From: Planctomycetota bacterium
Lineage (GTDB): Bacteria > Planctomycetota > Planctomycetia > Pirellulales > Pirellulaceae
NCBI GenBank assembly: GCA_026692865.1
Contig: JAPLNI010000055.1
Location: 1 to 64,000, forward strand
Length of the DNA stretch: 64,000 bases
Reading direction: 5' to 3'
Shown in pieces: positions 19,639 to 29,814 of this stretch. Each line of letters starts with the position of its first letter. Position 1 is the first letter of the stretch. The position numbers and the translations under genes were made by a program. Under the pieces are notes generated by a model, which worked only from the letters and a program-made list of their open reading frames with translations, was not told where the DNA came from and made no database searches.

Positions 19639-20859
19639 CTATCGCTCGGGCTGCGATTGAAGAAGAAGCACGGTTGTTAATCGTTGCTCGATTTCTTGAT
19701 TAATATTGCGAGTCCTCTCTCCTCCAAGTCCACCGAAATCGGTTTGGAAATCGTCTCTACTAATTCCTTCTGGTAGCCCTTCGTAATCGGGGATGATGTC
19801 CGCGACTACGGTACCTGTTCCCACGAGTGCTTGGATACGCCGTGCCGATTCAGGATTCTTGGTGGCGTTTAACGCGAAGAGCATGCCTGCGCGGTTGGCG
19901 AGCATATCGACGAATGAAAACCCGGAACCGCCTGGCAACGAGTCCTTCAATTCCTTGCCAATGGCGATCTTCATTGTACGAGTTTCATCGGTAAGTACAA
20001 TCAGCGCGGCACAGACGGAAAAGTGACGCGACAGATCGTGTCGGCCTCGAAGTGTAGTTCGGCTACGGATTGCGTTGAACTCTGCGACTCGATTGAGATC
20101 GATTGTTCGTCCGGCAACCTCCGCAATCTTTTCTTCACCTAGGATTACGCCTAAGGCCAAAATAGCTGCTTGATTGGGGACAATCGGATCGGTCCCATGC
20201 GAGTTGTCCTCGGCAAAAGCGAAAGCCAACTTCATCAACGCAATATAACCTTCATCGCCATCGGGAATGTTTTCCATCGAATCAAGCAAGTGAAGCCCCG
20301 TCGCGCGGGCAGCCGCATCCAGATTGTCCGAGATGCCGGTCGATAGCCCCCAAGCCAAGATAGCAGCTACAAAAACACCGAGCCCAAGAATGCACAGAAG
20401 GCTTCTACGTAGGGCAAGTCCGACAAGTGCCCCCAAGGTCGCACTTGCAATGCTCAATTGCAACTGCACCGGAGCTGGAAAGTAACCGTGGTTGATCCAC
20501 TGACTTCCCACAGCAAGAACGGGCGACAACAACAATACGCTTGGACCAGCCCAACGCAACGGGAATCGCATAAACAGCATTGACAACAAGACACCAAAGA
20601 GTCCGAATGCCATACCGCGGAGCAAAATCGTGCTTACCACACGCGATAGTGACTCCGAAAGCCCGACAAAAGATTCGAACGCCTGAATCGACCAGTCGGG
20701 AGCCGACAACGGACGTGGATCTGGAACTACAGAGACTGCCACAAAAAGGCTTAAGGTGGCCAGAAATCCCGCGAAAGTAGTCCAGGAATTTGAGCTCTTA
20801 GATATTCTGGAGCGATTACCGAATACACGACTTGCATTATCTACGTTCGAGTCGGACAT
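19639..20859 (-). CDS. Multi-pass membrane protein of unknown function
   Basis: ATG 20859 gives 406 residues; a TTG-started frame extends to 20922. The N-terminal 190 residues hold about five or six hydrophobic segments (FAGFLATLSLFVAVSVV, GMAFGLFGVLLSMLF, VLLLSPVLAVGS, ATLGALVGLAL, CILGLGVFVAAILAWGLS). The C-terminal 210 residues are soluble and mostly helical, ending in a Gln-rich LLLQSQPER. No family was recognised. It stands alone, divergent from the oxidoreductase gene. Confidence 0.7.
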   Translation of the reverse strand: MSDSNVDNASRVFGNRSRISKSSNSWTTFAGFLATLSLFVAVSVVPDPRPLSAPDWSIQAFESFVGLSESLSRVVSTILLRGMAFGLFGVLLSMLFMRFPLRWAGPSVLLLSPVLAVGSQWINHGYFPAPVQLQLSIASATLGALVGLALRRSLLCILGLGVFVAAILAWGLSTGISDNLDAAARATGLHLLDSMENIPDGDEGYIALMKLAFAFAEDNSHGTDPIVPNQAAILALGVILGEEKIAEVAGRTIDLNRVAEFNAIRSRTTLRGRHDLSRHFSVCAALIVLTDETRTMKIAIGKELKDSLPGGSGFSFVDMLANRAGMLFALNATKNPESARRIQALVGTGTVVADIIPDYEGLPEGISRDDFQTDFGGLGGERTRNINQEIEQRLTTVLLLQSQPER

Positions 20860-20985
20860 CAATTGGGGTAACTTCTTTTCCTGAGTACGCGTCACCGAAC
20901 AACCGGTTTGAATATCGGTCAATTATAGCAGCAGCGAGATGGCTGTAGATGCCTAGGTTTGGAGACCGTTTCACGGACGAGCGCT

Positions 20986-21052
20986 CTGGACGACTGTTCT
21001 GGACAACTGTTCTGGACGGGCAAACGGACGGGACTTCGGACCCATCCTACGG
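20986..21052. repeat. Short tandem repeat and dispersed GGACGGGAC motif
   Basis: CTGGACGACTGTT (20986-20998) is repeated as CTGGACAACTGTT (20999-21011) and partly again at 21012-21020. It leads into GGACGGGACTTCGG and CCCATCCTACGG (21026-21052). Almost the same GGACGGGAC...CCCATCCTACGG string recurs at 48380-48407. Confidence 0.6.
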
Positions 21053-21128
21053 CATCCTTTGGCGAGTTATTTTAGGTTATCATCTATGCAGGGGCGATAT
21101 TTCTTGAACAGCTTATAAGGGTAAACGC

Positions 21129-22433
21129 ATGTCCTCTCCCAATCGAAGACGTTTTCTTACGACCACTTCAACAACTGTTGCCGCAGCCCAGTTGTCTGCC
21201 GCGGCCAGCACATCTCTATTTGCTCATCAAGAACAAACAGCTGCACCGGAGCGAATTGTTGTCGGTGTGATGGGTCTCAGTCGCGGGCTGGATCTTGCGA
21301 AAGACTTATTGAAAATGCCCAACGTGGTAATCAAATATGCATGCGATGCAGATGAGAAACGAGCAGCCTCCGGAGTGAAGCGAATCACCGAAGCAGGTGG
21401 CTCTCCGAAACCGATACAAGATTTCCGAGAAATGCTGGATGATAAAGAGGTGGATGCTTTTTTCTGTGCGGCTCCCAACCATTGGCATGGTCCCGCGGTG
21501 ATTCTTGGTACCCGCGCAGGAAAACATGTTTACGTTGAAAAGCCTGCTTGCCATAATCCGCAAGAGGGCGAGTGGATGATCACCTCGGCTGAGAAACACA
21601 AGAAATGCGTACAAGTCGGTAACCAACGTCGAAGCAGTCCGGGTTTTCAAGCTGCGATCCAGAAAGTCCACTCAGGTGCGATCGGCAATGTTTATTTGGC
21701 TCGTAGTTTCTTCAATCGTATGCGTGGATCGATCGGCACGAAAACCGATTCACCACCGCCAGCGTCGCTGAACTACGACTTATGGCAAGGCCCAGTTCCT
21801 CGCCGCGAGTTCCGAGAGAATGTTGTGCACTACAATTGGCATTGGTTCTGGCATTGGGGTAATGGTGAGCTTGGTAATAACGGCGTGCACGCCTTGGATA
21901 TCTGTCGATGGGGACTTCAGGTTGATTACCCGATCAAGACAACCAGCTCCGGTGGACGGTTTTGTTATAAGGACGATCAAGAGACGCCGGATACACAAAC
22001 TGCCGAGTGGCTTTTCGAGGGCGGAAAGCAAATCACCTATCAGGGGCTTTCATGTACTCAACATCCGCCAGGTCCGTTCGTGTCGTTCTATGGCAGCGAA
22101 GGATCGATCGAGATCAATCAGGAAGGAGGGTTTCAAGTATTCGACTCGAAGAACAAACTGGTCGAGGAAAGCCCAGATTCGGGCTGGGGCCAGGCCGAGC
22201 ATATTGCGAACTTCATCGAAGCTGCGCGAAAGAATGATCCAAGCGGGCTTAAGCAACCGATCCTAAGCGGTCATCAAAGCACCTTGCTTTGCCACTTAGG
22301 AAACATCGCTTATCGGACAGGCCGAGTCATTCGCACATCCGCTACGGACGGTCGTCTGTTGGATCATGATATCCCCAAAGGGCTCTGGAGACGCGAGTAC
22401 GATCCGAAATGGGAAAATGAAATCGTCATGTGA
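21129..22433 (+). CDS. Tat-exported Gfo/Idh/MocA-family oxidoreductase
   Basis: A 434-residue oxidoreductase with a twin-arginine leader (NRRRFLTTTSTTVAAAQLS). A Rossmann NAD(P)-binding domain follows (VGVMGLSRGLDLAKDLLKMP, then AAPNHWHGPAVI and GKHVYVEKPACHN, where EKP is the family Lys motif). The C-terminal domain has NWHWFWHWGNGELGNNGVH with the GNNGVH substrate loop. These enzymes usually act on sugars or cyclitols with tightly bound cofactor. Neighbouring DUF1080 suggests work on exported carbohydrate derivatives; this is inference. Confidence 0.93.
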   Translation: MSSPNRRRFLTTTSTTVAAAQLSAAASTSLFAHQEQTAAPERIVVGVMGLSRGLDLAKDLLKMPNVVIKYACDADEKRAASGVKRITEAGGSPKPIQDFREMLDDKEVDAFFCAAPNHWHGPAVILGTRAGKHVYVEKPACHNPQEGEWMITSAEKHKKCVQVGNQRRSSPGFQAAIQKVHSGAIGNVYLARSFFNRMRGSIGTKTDSPPPASLNYDLWQGPVPRREFRENVVHYNWHWFWHWGNGELGNNGVHALDICRWGLQVDYPIKTTSSGGRFCYKDDQETPDTQTAEWLFEGGKQITYQGLSCTQHPPGPFVSFYGSEGSIEINQEGGFQVFDSKNKLVEESPDSGWGQAEHIANFIEAARKNDPSGLKQPILSGHQSTLLCHLGNIAYRTGRVIRTSATDGRLLDHDIPKGLWRREYDPKWENEIVM

Positions 22434-22436
22434 TTC

Positions 22437-22518
22437 GTAGCTGAATTCGTAAGAATTCAGAAGACAGTTTGCTCAACGGTAAAGCTGTATTTTTCAGATG
22501 TCTTACGACATCTGCTAC
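22437..22518. repeat. REP-like paired-hairpin element, copy C (best copy)
   Basis: An intact 82-base element. GTAG (22437-22440) precedes CTGAATTC-GTAA-GAATTCAG (22441-22460), a perfect 8-bp stem. After a 34-base spacer comes CAGATGTC-TTAC-GACATCTG (22495-22514) and terminal CTAC (22515-22518). Read on the other strand the second half is again GTAG, stem, GTAA, stem, so the two units face each other. It starts 4 bases after the upstream stop and touches the glnS stop. Confidence 0.92.
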
Positions 22519-24236
22519 GTTGAACCGGCAATCTTTGCCCATGTGTCACGCAATGTTACGATTCGATTGAACACGGGGGCTCCTGGAGCGGAGTCTTTCG
22601 TATCCGAGCAGAAGTAACCATTGCGTTCGAATTGGACGCGAGTTCCCGGTGCGGCAGCAGCGACCGATGGTTCGACTTTCGCGGTGACAGTTTTCACGCT
22701 GTCAGGATTGAGGTTGTCGAGAAAGGTTTTTCCTGCGGGTACATCTTCCGGGTCCTGGCCTAGGAAGAGCCGATCGTAAAGTCGAACTTGAACATCGGAG
22801 GCTGTTTTTGCGGAGACCCAATGAATGGTTCCCTTTACTTTTTTCGTGCTTGCCGATTCGCTGCCCGAACGCGTGTCAGGATCGTAGGAGCAGTTGAGCT
22901 GAACGATGTTGCCTTGAGCGTCCTTGATGACTTCGTCGCAACGAATGATGTATGCATAACGTAGACGCACTTCTCCGCCGGGCTTCAATCGGAAGTACTT
23001 CGACGGAGGTGTCTCCATGAAGTCTTCGCGTTCGATGTAGAGTTCGTTTGAAAATGGAAGCTCTCGAGTGCCATCTTCCGGTCGCTCTGGATTGTTAACC
23101 GCTGTCATCGTCTCGGTGTTGTCGGCGGGATAGTTCGTTAAGACAACTTTAATTGGATCAAGAACCGCCATCACTCGAGGAGCTACAGCGTTCAAGTGAT
23201 CGCGGATCGCATTCTCCAAGATGACCACATCGATGGTACTGTTGAATCGTGCGACACCGATGTTGTCGCAGAACATATGGAGACTCTCCGGTGTGTAGCC
23301 GCGTCGACGTAGTCCGCTGATAGTCGGCATTCGTGGATCATCCCATCCACTGACAAGCTTTTCTTCGACAAGCTGCAAGAGCTTTCGTTTGCTCATTACC
23401 GTGTAGGTAAGATTCATACGAGCGAACTCCATCTGCCGAGGATGAAAAATATTCAATTCTTGACAGTACCAATCGTAGAGCGGTCGATGGTTCTCGAACT
23501 CCAGCGTACAAATGGAATGCGTGATGCCTTCGATCGAGTCGCTTTGACCGTGAGCCCAATCGTACATCGGGTAGATGCACCACTGGTCGCCAGTCCGATG
23601 ATGGTGAGCGTGCATGATTCGATACATGACTGGATCGCGCAGGTTTAGGTTTGCGGAGGCCATGTCGATTTTCGCTCGAAGTGTATGCGTCCCTTCGAGG
23701 AACTCGCCCTTCTTCATTCGTTCAAACAGATCGAGATTTTCAGCGACAGTGCGATCGCGGAAAGGGCTGTTCTTCCCAGGCAATGTGAGTGTGCCGCGAT
23801 ACTCTCGCATCTGGTCTGCGTTTAAATCGCAAACGTAAGCACGACCCGCTTTGATTAATTGGACTGCCCACTGATACAGTTGCGGAAAATAGTCTGACGC
23901 GTAGTGCAGGTTGCTCCACTGGAACCCTAGCCATTTTACATCCGCCATAATCGACTGGACATATTCATCGCTTTCCTTGGTTGGATTCGTATCGTCGAAA
24001 CGCAGATTGCATGTCCCGCGATACTTCTTTGCGAGCCCAAAATTCAAGCAGATGCTTTTTGCATGTCCTATATGCAGATATCCGTTTGGTTCCGGTGGGA
24101 ACCGTGTCGCGACGGATTTGCCGGCAAGCTTAGGTTTATGAAAGTCCTTTTCAATCTCCTGTTCGATAAAGTTTGCAGGGCGTTCCGGCGAGCTCTCGTC
24201 GGGAGTCATGTCGATATTCCAGTTGTCGTTGTTCAT
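22515..24236 (-). CDS. glnS: Glutaminyl-tRNA synthetase
   Basis: A class I aminoacyl-tRNA synthetase charging tRNA-Gln. The 573-residue protein contains [16 protein letters not shown] (HIGH motif), RFDDTNP, and the KMSKS-type VMSKRKLLQ, followed by GlnS C-terminal anticodon-binding beta-barrels ([33 protein letters not shown]). I prefer ATG 24236, which has AAGGA six bases upstream, over an in-frame GTG at 24254. Direct glutaminylation by GlnS, rather than the amidotransferase route, is thus likely in this organism. Confidence 0.97.
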   Translation of the reverse strand: MNNDNWNIDMTPDESSPERPANFIEQEIEKDFHKPKLAGKSVATRFPPEPNGYLHIGHAKSICLNFGLAKKYRGTCNLRFDDTNPTKESDEYVQSIMADVKWLGFQWSNLHYASDYFPQLYQWAVQLIKAGRAYVCDLNADQMREYRGTLTLPGKNSPFRDRTVAENLDLFERMKKGEFLEGTHTLRAKIDMASANLNLRDPVMYRIMHAHHHRTGDQWCIYPMYDWAHGQSDSIEGITHSICTLEFENHRPLYDWYCQELNIFHPRQMEFARMNLTYTVMSKRKLLQLVEEKLVSGWDDPRMPTISGLRRRGYTPESLHMFCDNIGVARFNSTIDVVILENAIRDHLNAVAPRVMAVLDPIKVVLTNYPADNTETMTAVNNPERPEDGTRELPFSNELYIEREDFMETPPSKYFRLKPGGEVRLRYAYIIRCDEVIKDAQGNIVQLNCSYDPDTRSGSESASTKKVKGTIHWVSAKTASDVQVRLYDRLFLGQDPEDVPAGKTFLDNLNPDSVKTVTAKVEPSVAAAAPGTRVQFERNGYFCSDTKDSAPGAPVFNRIVTLRDTWAKIAGST

Positions 24237-24580
24237 CCAGATCCTTCCATCCACTTCGATATTGTCGCTTGACGCGTCTAGAGCAGCATCTTAGCGACGA
24301 TTGGGAATAACTGCCAACACTGAATTGTCATCGCCGGGTTAAGCGGAAAAACCCGACAATTCGGATTTGAAAAGCCCGAAAAGCTTTTCTATGGCTCAAA
24401 ATCGCTCAAGTCGAACGATTTAACGTTGGTCGACCGTGCCATAATGGGGTGTCTCGCATATAGTATTATGCCTTCCGAAGCACGCCTCAACCGGCTTTCC
24501 CGGTTTGGGGCACTCGATTAAGCCGACCGCCGAGCCTCGACGGCTCGAAATTCAACGAAAAAGACGCAATTAATCAAGCC
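24237..24580. other. Divergent intergenic region between glnS and ftsH
   Basis: Apart from the two leader hairpins, no gene is visible in these 344 bases. It must hold the promoters of both flanking genes. No heat-shock operator was recognised. Confidence 0.45.
24489..24547 (+). promoter_or_regulatory. Two hairpins in the ftsH leader
   Basis: AACCGG-CTTTC-CCGGTT (24489-24505) and CGAGCC-TCGAC-GGCTCG (24531-24547) are perfect 6-bp stems with 5-base loops, 34 bases before the ftsH start. No T-tract follows either. They may be RNA leader structures, or simply chance. Confidence 0.4.
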
Positions 24581-26671
24581 ATGACTGAATCCAAAGCTCC
24601 TGACAAACGACCTACCAACAATCGAAACACGGATTCCAAGACAAACAATTGGATCGGATACACAGCACTAGCTGTCCTCATGGTTTTTTTGCTCGGTGGC
24701 TTCCTTTTTGACACGACCGTCAACCTGGAATACCCCCACCTGATCGACCTAATCAGGCAGACAAAGTATCAGTCCGTTGGAACAAGCCTGCCGGATGACG
24801 CGGCTGAGAATAGGTCTGGAAAAATTGTTTTGCCAGCCGTGATGGGTTCCAAAAACGTCCGCGAGCTCAGTCGTCTTCGAGAAGTCCGGATCGATAACAG
24901 TTATATTACGGCCAAGGTCCGGCTCCGCGAGCTAGACAAGGAAGGAAAGGAAGTTTCCGACACACAAGGACGATCGATCGCTATTCGAGTCGCCAATGAC
25001 GGGAACACAGAGACCAATCGAGAGCTTCGTGAGTTACTGACCGCAGCAAGTATCGACTGGGCTAACAGCGAAGGTCCCGGCGTATTCGCCCAGTATTTGC
25101 CACTGCTTATGATCATGCTGATTCCGCTCGCTTTAGTTGCGTTCATGATGCGACGCATGGGTGGTATCGGAGGCCCGATGCAGTTCGGACGCTCTCGAGG
25201 AAAGCTTTACGCACAAGACGACAACACAGTAACGTTCAAGGATGTTGCAGGTATTGATGAAGCCGTAGAGGAAGTGAGTGAGGTTGTTGACTTCCTTCAG
25301 AACCCATTGAAGTATCAGAAATTAGGCGGACGCATTCCGAAAGGTGTTCTTCTGGTTGGACCTCCGGGCACCGGAAAAACGTTGCTCGCAAAAGCCATCG
25401 CGGGTGAAGCGGGTGTCCCGTTTTATTCACTCTCAGGAAGCGATTTCGTCGAGATGTTTGTCGGAGTTGGTGCCGCTCGCGTTCGCGATATGTTCCAGCA
25501 AGCGACCGCGAAAGCACCGAGCATCATCTTCATCGATGAGCTTGATGCGCTCGGTAAAAGCCGCGCAGGAAACGTTCCAGGCTCTCATGACGAACGCGAG
25601 CAAACGCTCAATGCGCTTTTGGTTGAGATGGATGGCTTCGGTGCCAACAACGGCGTGATCGTGATCGCCGCAACCAATCGACCCGAGACACTCGATCCTG
25701 CTTTGCTTCGTCCAGGCCGATTCGATCGAAACGTTTTAGTCGATCGACCTGATAAGGCTGGTCGTGAAGAAATCTTGAAAGTCCATGTTAAGAACGTCAA
25801 GCTCGGGACCGATGTCGAGCTTCGAAACATTGCTTCGATTACGCCTGGCTTTGTTGGAGCAGACCTCGCAAATCTCGTGAATGAAGCAGCACTTCTAGCA
25901 GCTCGCAAAGGTAAAACTACGGTTGGCCAAGACGAATTCAACGACGGCGTAGAACGCGTAACAGCCGGACTTGAAAAGAAGAAGCGATTGATGAACGAAT
26001 CGGAGAAGAAACGAGTCGCATATCACGAAGCGGGACACGCACTTGTTGCTTACTCGTTACCTGACACAGATCCTGTCCATAAGGTTTCGATCATTCCTCG
26101 CGGTGTTGCGGCCCTCGGATACACCATGCAACGCCCCGAAGGTGATCGTTATCTGATGACACAAGTTGAATTGGAAGCAAACCTGCAAGTCCTTCTTGCA
26201 GGTACGATCACTGAAGAGATTGTCTTCCGCGACATCAGCACCGGAGCACAAAACGATCTCGAGCGCGCAACGCGAATTGCTCGTGGGATGGTCATGGAAT
26301 ACGGAATGAGCCGGTTGGGACGAATCAACTTTCGCGAGAGTGGCAGATCGCCATTTTTGATGGGCGGATCAGGAGACGCGTTTACTCGCGATTACTCAGA
26401 GCAGACAGCTCGCGAAATCGACCAAGAAGTAAAACGCATTCTAGATGAATCCGTCGTCAAAACGCGAGCCATCTTGAGTGATAGACGATCTGCACTTGAC
26501 GCGGTTGCTAATCGACTAATTGAAGTCGAAGTAATCGATTCGGTGGACTTGAAAAAAGTCATCGACGCAACGCTTACTGGTCCCAGAGTAGTTTACGGAA
26601 CCGGAACTTCGCTGCGTAAAGCCGAACAAGAAAGCTTAGAAAGCACTGCTCCAAAAACCAACCTAGGATGA
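24581..26671 (+). CDS. ftsH: ATP-dependent zinc metalloprotease FtsH
   Basis: FtsH is a membrane-anchored AAA+ protease that degrades misfolded membrane proteins and selected regulators. The 696-residue protein has membrane segments near 26-44 ([14 protein letters not shown]) and about 172-188 ([19 protein letters not shown]) enclosing an extracytoplasmic domain. Walker A GPPGTGKT is at 260-267, then [14 protein letters not shown] (Walker B) and [19 protein letters not shown] (second region of homology). The protease zinc site HEAGH is at 485-489. The extracytoplasmic domain is larger than in E. coli. The gene appears monocistronic. Confidence 0.97.
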   Translation: MTESKAPDKRPTNNRNTDSKTNNWIGYTALAVLMVFLLGGFLFDTTVNLEYPHLIDLIRQTKYQSVGTSLPDDAAENRSGKIVLPAVMGSKNVRELSRLREVRIDNSYITAKVRLRELDKEGKEVSDTQGRSIAIRVANDGNTETNRELRELLTAASIDWANSEGPGVFAQYLPLLMIMLIPLALVAFMMRRMGGIGGPMQFGRSRGKLYAQDDNTVTFKDVAGIDEAVEEVSEVVDFLQNPLKYQKLGGRIPKGVLLVGPPGTGKTLLAKAIAGEAGVPFYSLSGSDFVEMFVGVGAARVRDMFQQATAKAPSIIFIDELDALGKSRAGNVPGSHDEREQTLNALLVEMDGFGANNGVIVIAATNRPETLDPALLRPGRFDRNVLVDRPDKAGREEILKVHVKNVKLGTDVELRNIASITPGFVGADLANLVNEAALLAARKGKTTVGQDEFNDGVERVTAGLEKKKRLMNESEKKRVAYHEAGHALVAYSLPDTDPVHKVSIIPRGVAALGYTMQRPEGDRYLMTQVELEANLQVLLAGTITEEIVFRDISTGAQNDLERATRIARGMVMEYGMSRLGRINFRESGRSPFLMGGSGDAFTRDYSEQTAREIDQEVKRILDESVVKTRAILSDRRSALDAVANRLIEVEVIDSVDLKKVIDATLTGPRVVYGTGTSLRKAEQESLESTAPKTNLG

Positions 26672-26707
26672 TCTAAGTCCTGGTGATTTGTCCAACTCCA
26701 AAAACTG

Positions 26708-26791
26708 GTAAGCTGAATTCGTAAGAATTCATAGGTCAATGAAAACAATGGCGGAAGCTGATGTTTTCAGATGTCTTACGATATCTGCTTC
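26708..26791. repeat. REP-like paired-hairpin element, copy D
   Basis: CTGAATTC-GTAA-GAATTCAT (26713-26732), preceded by GTA with one extra A, and the inverted partner CAGATGTC-TTAC-GATATCTG (26768-26787) ending in CTTC. It lies between ftsH and the next plus-strand gene. Confidence 0.85.
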
Positions 26792-26889
26792 AGGTACAGA
26801 CCCAGTTGGGCACAGCCTATCAAAAAGCTTACAATAAGAGTTAGTTCGATAACAAATAGTTGTTGCTAACACGTGCTCGAGGAAAAGCG

Positions 26890-27372
26890 ATGCGACCAGA
26901 GTTGCCCGATTATGGAGTCTACTTGCAGTGGCCACAGGAAGGATCAGGTTGGATTCATCCTGACGATATTGCGATCGCCGAAGGGTTGATTCCAAGTGAT
27001 CGCGTTTTCTTGCGAGAGTCCTTTGATGGAATGTACTACCATCTTCGCTATGGCGACACACATATCCGAGTATTGCCATCGATGTGGCATGTAGTGCAAG
27101 GTGAAGGCTTTCTCATCGGTGATCATGTCGAGATTCGTTCTCGCAACGATCAAAATATGCCCGGAGTAGGTGTGGTTTCGGAGATTCGATTTGCTCAAGA
27201 ACCGCAGCGTAGTCATTACACCGTTGTGCAGCGCGAGTTCCCGCTCCCCACGCATTTTCACTCAGAAGATCTCATTAATCAGACGTCACATGAACGACTC
27301 AGTGAACCAAGAACTGAGCACCCGCCGCAGCGCATGTCGCCAACAAGTGACGTGGATTATCTGAAGCTGTAA
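26890..27372 (+). CDS. Conserved small protein of unknown function (DUF6960-like, tentative)
   Basis: ATG 26890, preceded by GAGGAAAA, gives 160 residues; an upstream frame adds ten unlikely residues. The first 110 residues are well structured (DYGVYLQWPQEGSGWIHPDD, RVFLRESFDGMYYHLRYGD, GEGFLIGDHVEIRSRNDQN), suggesting a compact beta domain. The tail is polar and probably disordered. I think it belongs to a small planctomycetal family of unknown role, possibly DUF6960, from memory only. It is alone downstream of a REP-like element. Confidence 0.75.
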   Translation: MRPELPDYGVYLQWPQEGSGWIHPDDIAIAEGLIPSDRVFLRESFDGMYYHLRYGDTHIRVLPSMWHVVQGEGFLIGDHVEIRSRNDQNMPGVGVVSEIRFAQEPQRSHYTVVQREFPLPTHFHSEDLINQTSHERLSEPRTEHPPQRMSPTSDVDYLKL

Positions 27373-27428
27373 TTCGGGGCGGCCGAAGATCGCAATAGGT
27401 TTGGCTCCCCGGCATTCTTGAAGTTGCT

Positions 27429-27675
27429 TCAAGACGCTTGCTTTGTCGAGTTCTCTTCAAAAATGGCTTGCAATCTTTTCATGATATTACTTCTGGCAAA
27501 GTAGACGGCCCCTTCATCACCCCACCGTAAGGCTGCCCTATCCAGCATGGATCAATAACAACTCGCGACCCTGCGATTCCGTCGGATAATTTTTTGGGGA
27601 CTAACTTATCTTCGCTTCGGTATCGGAGTTTGCCTTTGCTCCCTTTAATCAGGTACTGAATGCGTGGCGTACAAA
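27429..27675 (-). pseudogene. Frameshifted small gene downstream of groEL
   Basis: One frame reads RIQYLIKGSKGKLRY, then SDGIAGSRVVIDPCWIGQPY to about 27525. The sensible continuation GDEGAVYFARSNIMKRLQAI and FEENSTKQAS lies in another frame and ends at TGA 27429-27431. Adding one G in the GGTGGGG run near 27521 joins them as PYGGGDEGAVYF. Both halves have protein-like composition and codon use. No start codon is obvious after the groEL terminator; GTG/GTA codons near 27675 are candidates. The family was not recognised. Confidence 0.5.
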
Positions 27676-27686
27676 CTTGAAACGAA

Positions 27687-27714
27687 AAAAGCCAACCCAT
27701 GAGGGTTGGCTTTT
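27687..27714 (-). terminator. Rho-independent terminator of groES-groEL
   Basis: A perfect 12-bp stem (AAAAGCCAACCC, 27687-27698, with GGGTTGGCTTTT, 27703-27714) encloses a 4-base loop. Read on the minus strand it runs into six T residues, which fits termination of groEL transcription. Confidence 0.9.
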
Positions 27715-27805
27715 GGATTCAAACAAAATGCTTTGCTTACCTTAGCTTGACAGTAGCTTTGATTTTGTCGCGGCTACTTGTTTGCAAAGTGAAGATTCGA
27801 CTCGC

Positions 27806-29431
27806 TTAGTACATGTCGTGGTCGCCGCCGTGTCCGCCTTTGCCACCCTTGTCCGACTTGGGCTTCTCGGCGATGAGGGCATCGCTGGTTAAAAGCAGTG
27901 TTGCAACCGATGCAGCGTTGGCGAGTGCTGTACGTGTGACCTTGGTTGGGTCGATAACGCCAGCTTTGACCATGTCTTCGTAGACGTTCGTTAGTGCGTT
28001 GTAGCCATTGTTACCTTTGGCTTCAGCAACGCGTTCGCAAACGATACCACCATCTTGACCAGCGTTGGCCGAGATCATGGTTAGTGGAGCACGGCAAGCT
28101 CGGATGATGATCTTGTAGCCAACGAGTTCGTCTTGCGACAAATCTTCGCTTGGCTTGACCGAAGTCGAAGCTCGAAGCAACGCTACACCACCGCCAGGAA
28201 GAATGCCTTCTTCGATCGCAGCGCGAGTTGCGTGCAAAGCATCTTCAACGCGAGCCTTCTTCTCTTTGACTTCGCTTTCAGTCGCACCGCCAACGTTAAC
28301 CTTGGCAACACCGCCAGCAAGCTTCGCGAGTCGTTCTTCCAACTTCTCGCGATCGTAGTCGCTAGTTGTGTTTTCGATTTCGCGACGGATTTGATCGATT
28401 CGAGCCTTGATTTCCGAGCTCTTTCCGGCACCTTCGATGATGGTGGTGTTGTCTTTATCGATGATGATTTTCTTCGCACGACCGAGGTCAGCGAGAGTCA
28501 GCGTATCTAGTTTGCGTCCAAGTGCTTCGAAGACTGGAGTCGCATTGGTGAGGATTCCAATGTCTTCCATCATTGCCTTGCGTCGATCGCCGTATCCAGG
28601 AGCTTTGATAGCAGCAATTTGCAGAGTACCACGCAGACGATTGATAACGAGCGTCGCAAGAGCTTCACCTTCGACATCTTCAGCGATGATCAAAAGTGGC
28701 TTGCCTTGTTGAACGACTTGCTCAAGAACAGGAACCAAGTCCTTGATGTTCGTGATCTTCTTTTCGAAGACAAGAATGTAAGCGTCTTCGAGAATCGCTT
28801 CCATGGTGGCCGAGCTAGTTACGAAGTATGGCGATAGGTAACCGCGATCGAACTGCATGCCTTCCACAAACTCAAGTTCATCTTGCAAGCTCTTGCCTTC
28901 GTCAACAGTTACAACTCCGTCCTTACCAACTTTCTCCATTGCGTCAGCAAGAAGATTTCCGATGGCACGATCGTTGTTAGCAGCGATTGAGGCTACGTTT
29001 GCCATTTCGCTCTTGTCTTTGATCTTGATCGACATCTTATGGAGCTTTTCAGTGATGTCGGCAACAGCCTTCTCAATGCCAAGCTTCATTTGGATTGGAT
29101 TAACGCCAGCGACGACCGCTTTCAAGCCTTCGTTGAAAATCGCTTCGGCCATGACGGTTGCAGTGGTTGTTCCGTCACCGGCTACGTCGCTCGTCTTGCT
29201 CGCAACTTCGCGAACCATTCGAGCACCAATGTTTTCGTATACGTCTTCTAGTTCAATTTCCTTAGCAACAGTGACACCGTCCTTGGTGACGGTTGGGCTG
29301 CCGAAGCTCTTCTGTAGAATGACGTTTCGACCACGAGGTCCGAGAGTCACCTTGACGGCGCGTGCTAGTTGGCTGACACCACGGCGAATTGCTTCGCGAG
29401 CTTCTTGATCAAAGGCAATAATTTTTGGCAT
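27806..29431 (-). CDS. groEL: 60-kDa chaperonin GroEL
   Basis: GroEL forms the double-ring ATP-dependent folding chamber. The 541-residue protein carries the family landmarks [30 protein letters not shown] (ATP site), GYLSPYF (apical domain), the [18 protein letters not shown] signature and NAGQDGG. The C-terminus ends in a Gly/His-rich [13 protein letters not shown] instead of the common GGM repeat; this tail projects into the cavity in other GroELs. The upstream gene is groES, 62 bases away on the same strand, and a strong terminator follows. Confidence 0.98.
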   Translation of the reverse strand: MPKIIAFDQEAREAIRRGVSQLARAVKVTLGPRGRNVILQKSFGSPTVTKDGVTVAKEIELEDVYENIGARMVREVASKTSDVAGDGTTTATVMAEAIFNEGLKAVVAGVNPIQMKLGIEKAVADITEKLHKMSIKIKDKSEMANVASIAANNDRAIGNLLADAMEKVGKDGVVTVDEGKSLQDELEFVEGMQFDRGYLSPYFVTSSATMEAILEDAYILVFEKKITNIKDLVPVLEQVVQQGKPLLIIAEDVEGEALATLVINRLRGTLQIAAIKAPGYGDRRKAMMEDIGILTNATPVFEALGRKLDTLTLADLGRAKKIIIDKDNTTIIEGAGKSSEIKARIDQIRREIENTTSDYDREKLEERLAKLAGGVAKVNVGGATESEVKEKKARVEDALHATRAAIEEGILPGGGVALLRASTSVKPSEDLSQDELVGYKIIIRACRAPLTMISANAGQDGGIVCERVAEAKGNNGYNALTNVYEDMVKAGVIDPTKVTRTALANAASVATLLLTSDALIAEKPKSDKGGKGGHGGDHDMY

Positions 29432-29493
29432 GGATTAACGGGCTCCAATGAGGATGTTTCTGTTGTTTGAATTGAGGGGTGAATGAGTTCGAC

Positions 29494-29814
29494 TTAGCCG
29501 AGAACCGCGAGAACTTCGCTTTCGTTCATCAACAAGTATTCTTCGCCATCGACATCGATCTGCTCACCGGCGTAGCTTGTGAAAAGGACTTTGTCTCCGG
29601 CTTTCACTTGAAGCGGAGCACGGGTGCCGTTATCGAGGACGCGGCCGTCGCCGGTGGCAATAATGACGCCACGAGTTGGCTTGTCTTTGGCCGAATCTGG
29701 AAGAAGAATCCCGCCGGCAGTGCGTTCCTCGGAAGCCTCCCGCTGAACAACCAAACGATCACCCAAAGGAACTAACTTTACCTTTGACTTGTCTTTTACT
29801 GCCGCAGCCATCAA
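29494..29814 (-). CDS. groES: 10-kDa co-chaperonin GroES
   Basis: GroES caps the GroEL ring. The protein has [27 protein letters not shown] with the mobile loop, [19 protein letters not shown], and [31 protein letters not shown]. There are two adjacent ATG codons (29814 and 29811), giving 106 or 105 residues, slightly longer than usual at the N-terminus. It is co-transcribed with groEL. No CIRCE (HrcA) inverted repeat was seen in the upstream 100 bases. Confidence 0.97.
   Translation of the reverse strand: MMAAAVKDKSKVKLVPLGDRLVVQREASEERTAGGILLPDSAKDKPTRGVIIATGDGRVLDNGTRAPLQVKAGDKVLFTSYAGEQIDVDGEEYLLMNESEVLAVLG

Larger units (their letters stand above)
27373..27805. other. Intergenic region beyond groEL
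   Basis: This stretch holds, on the minus strand, the groEL terminator (27687-27714) and the frameshifted ORF at 27429-27675, annotated separately. Nothing else was recognised. Confidence 0.5.
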
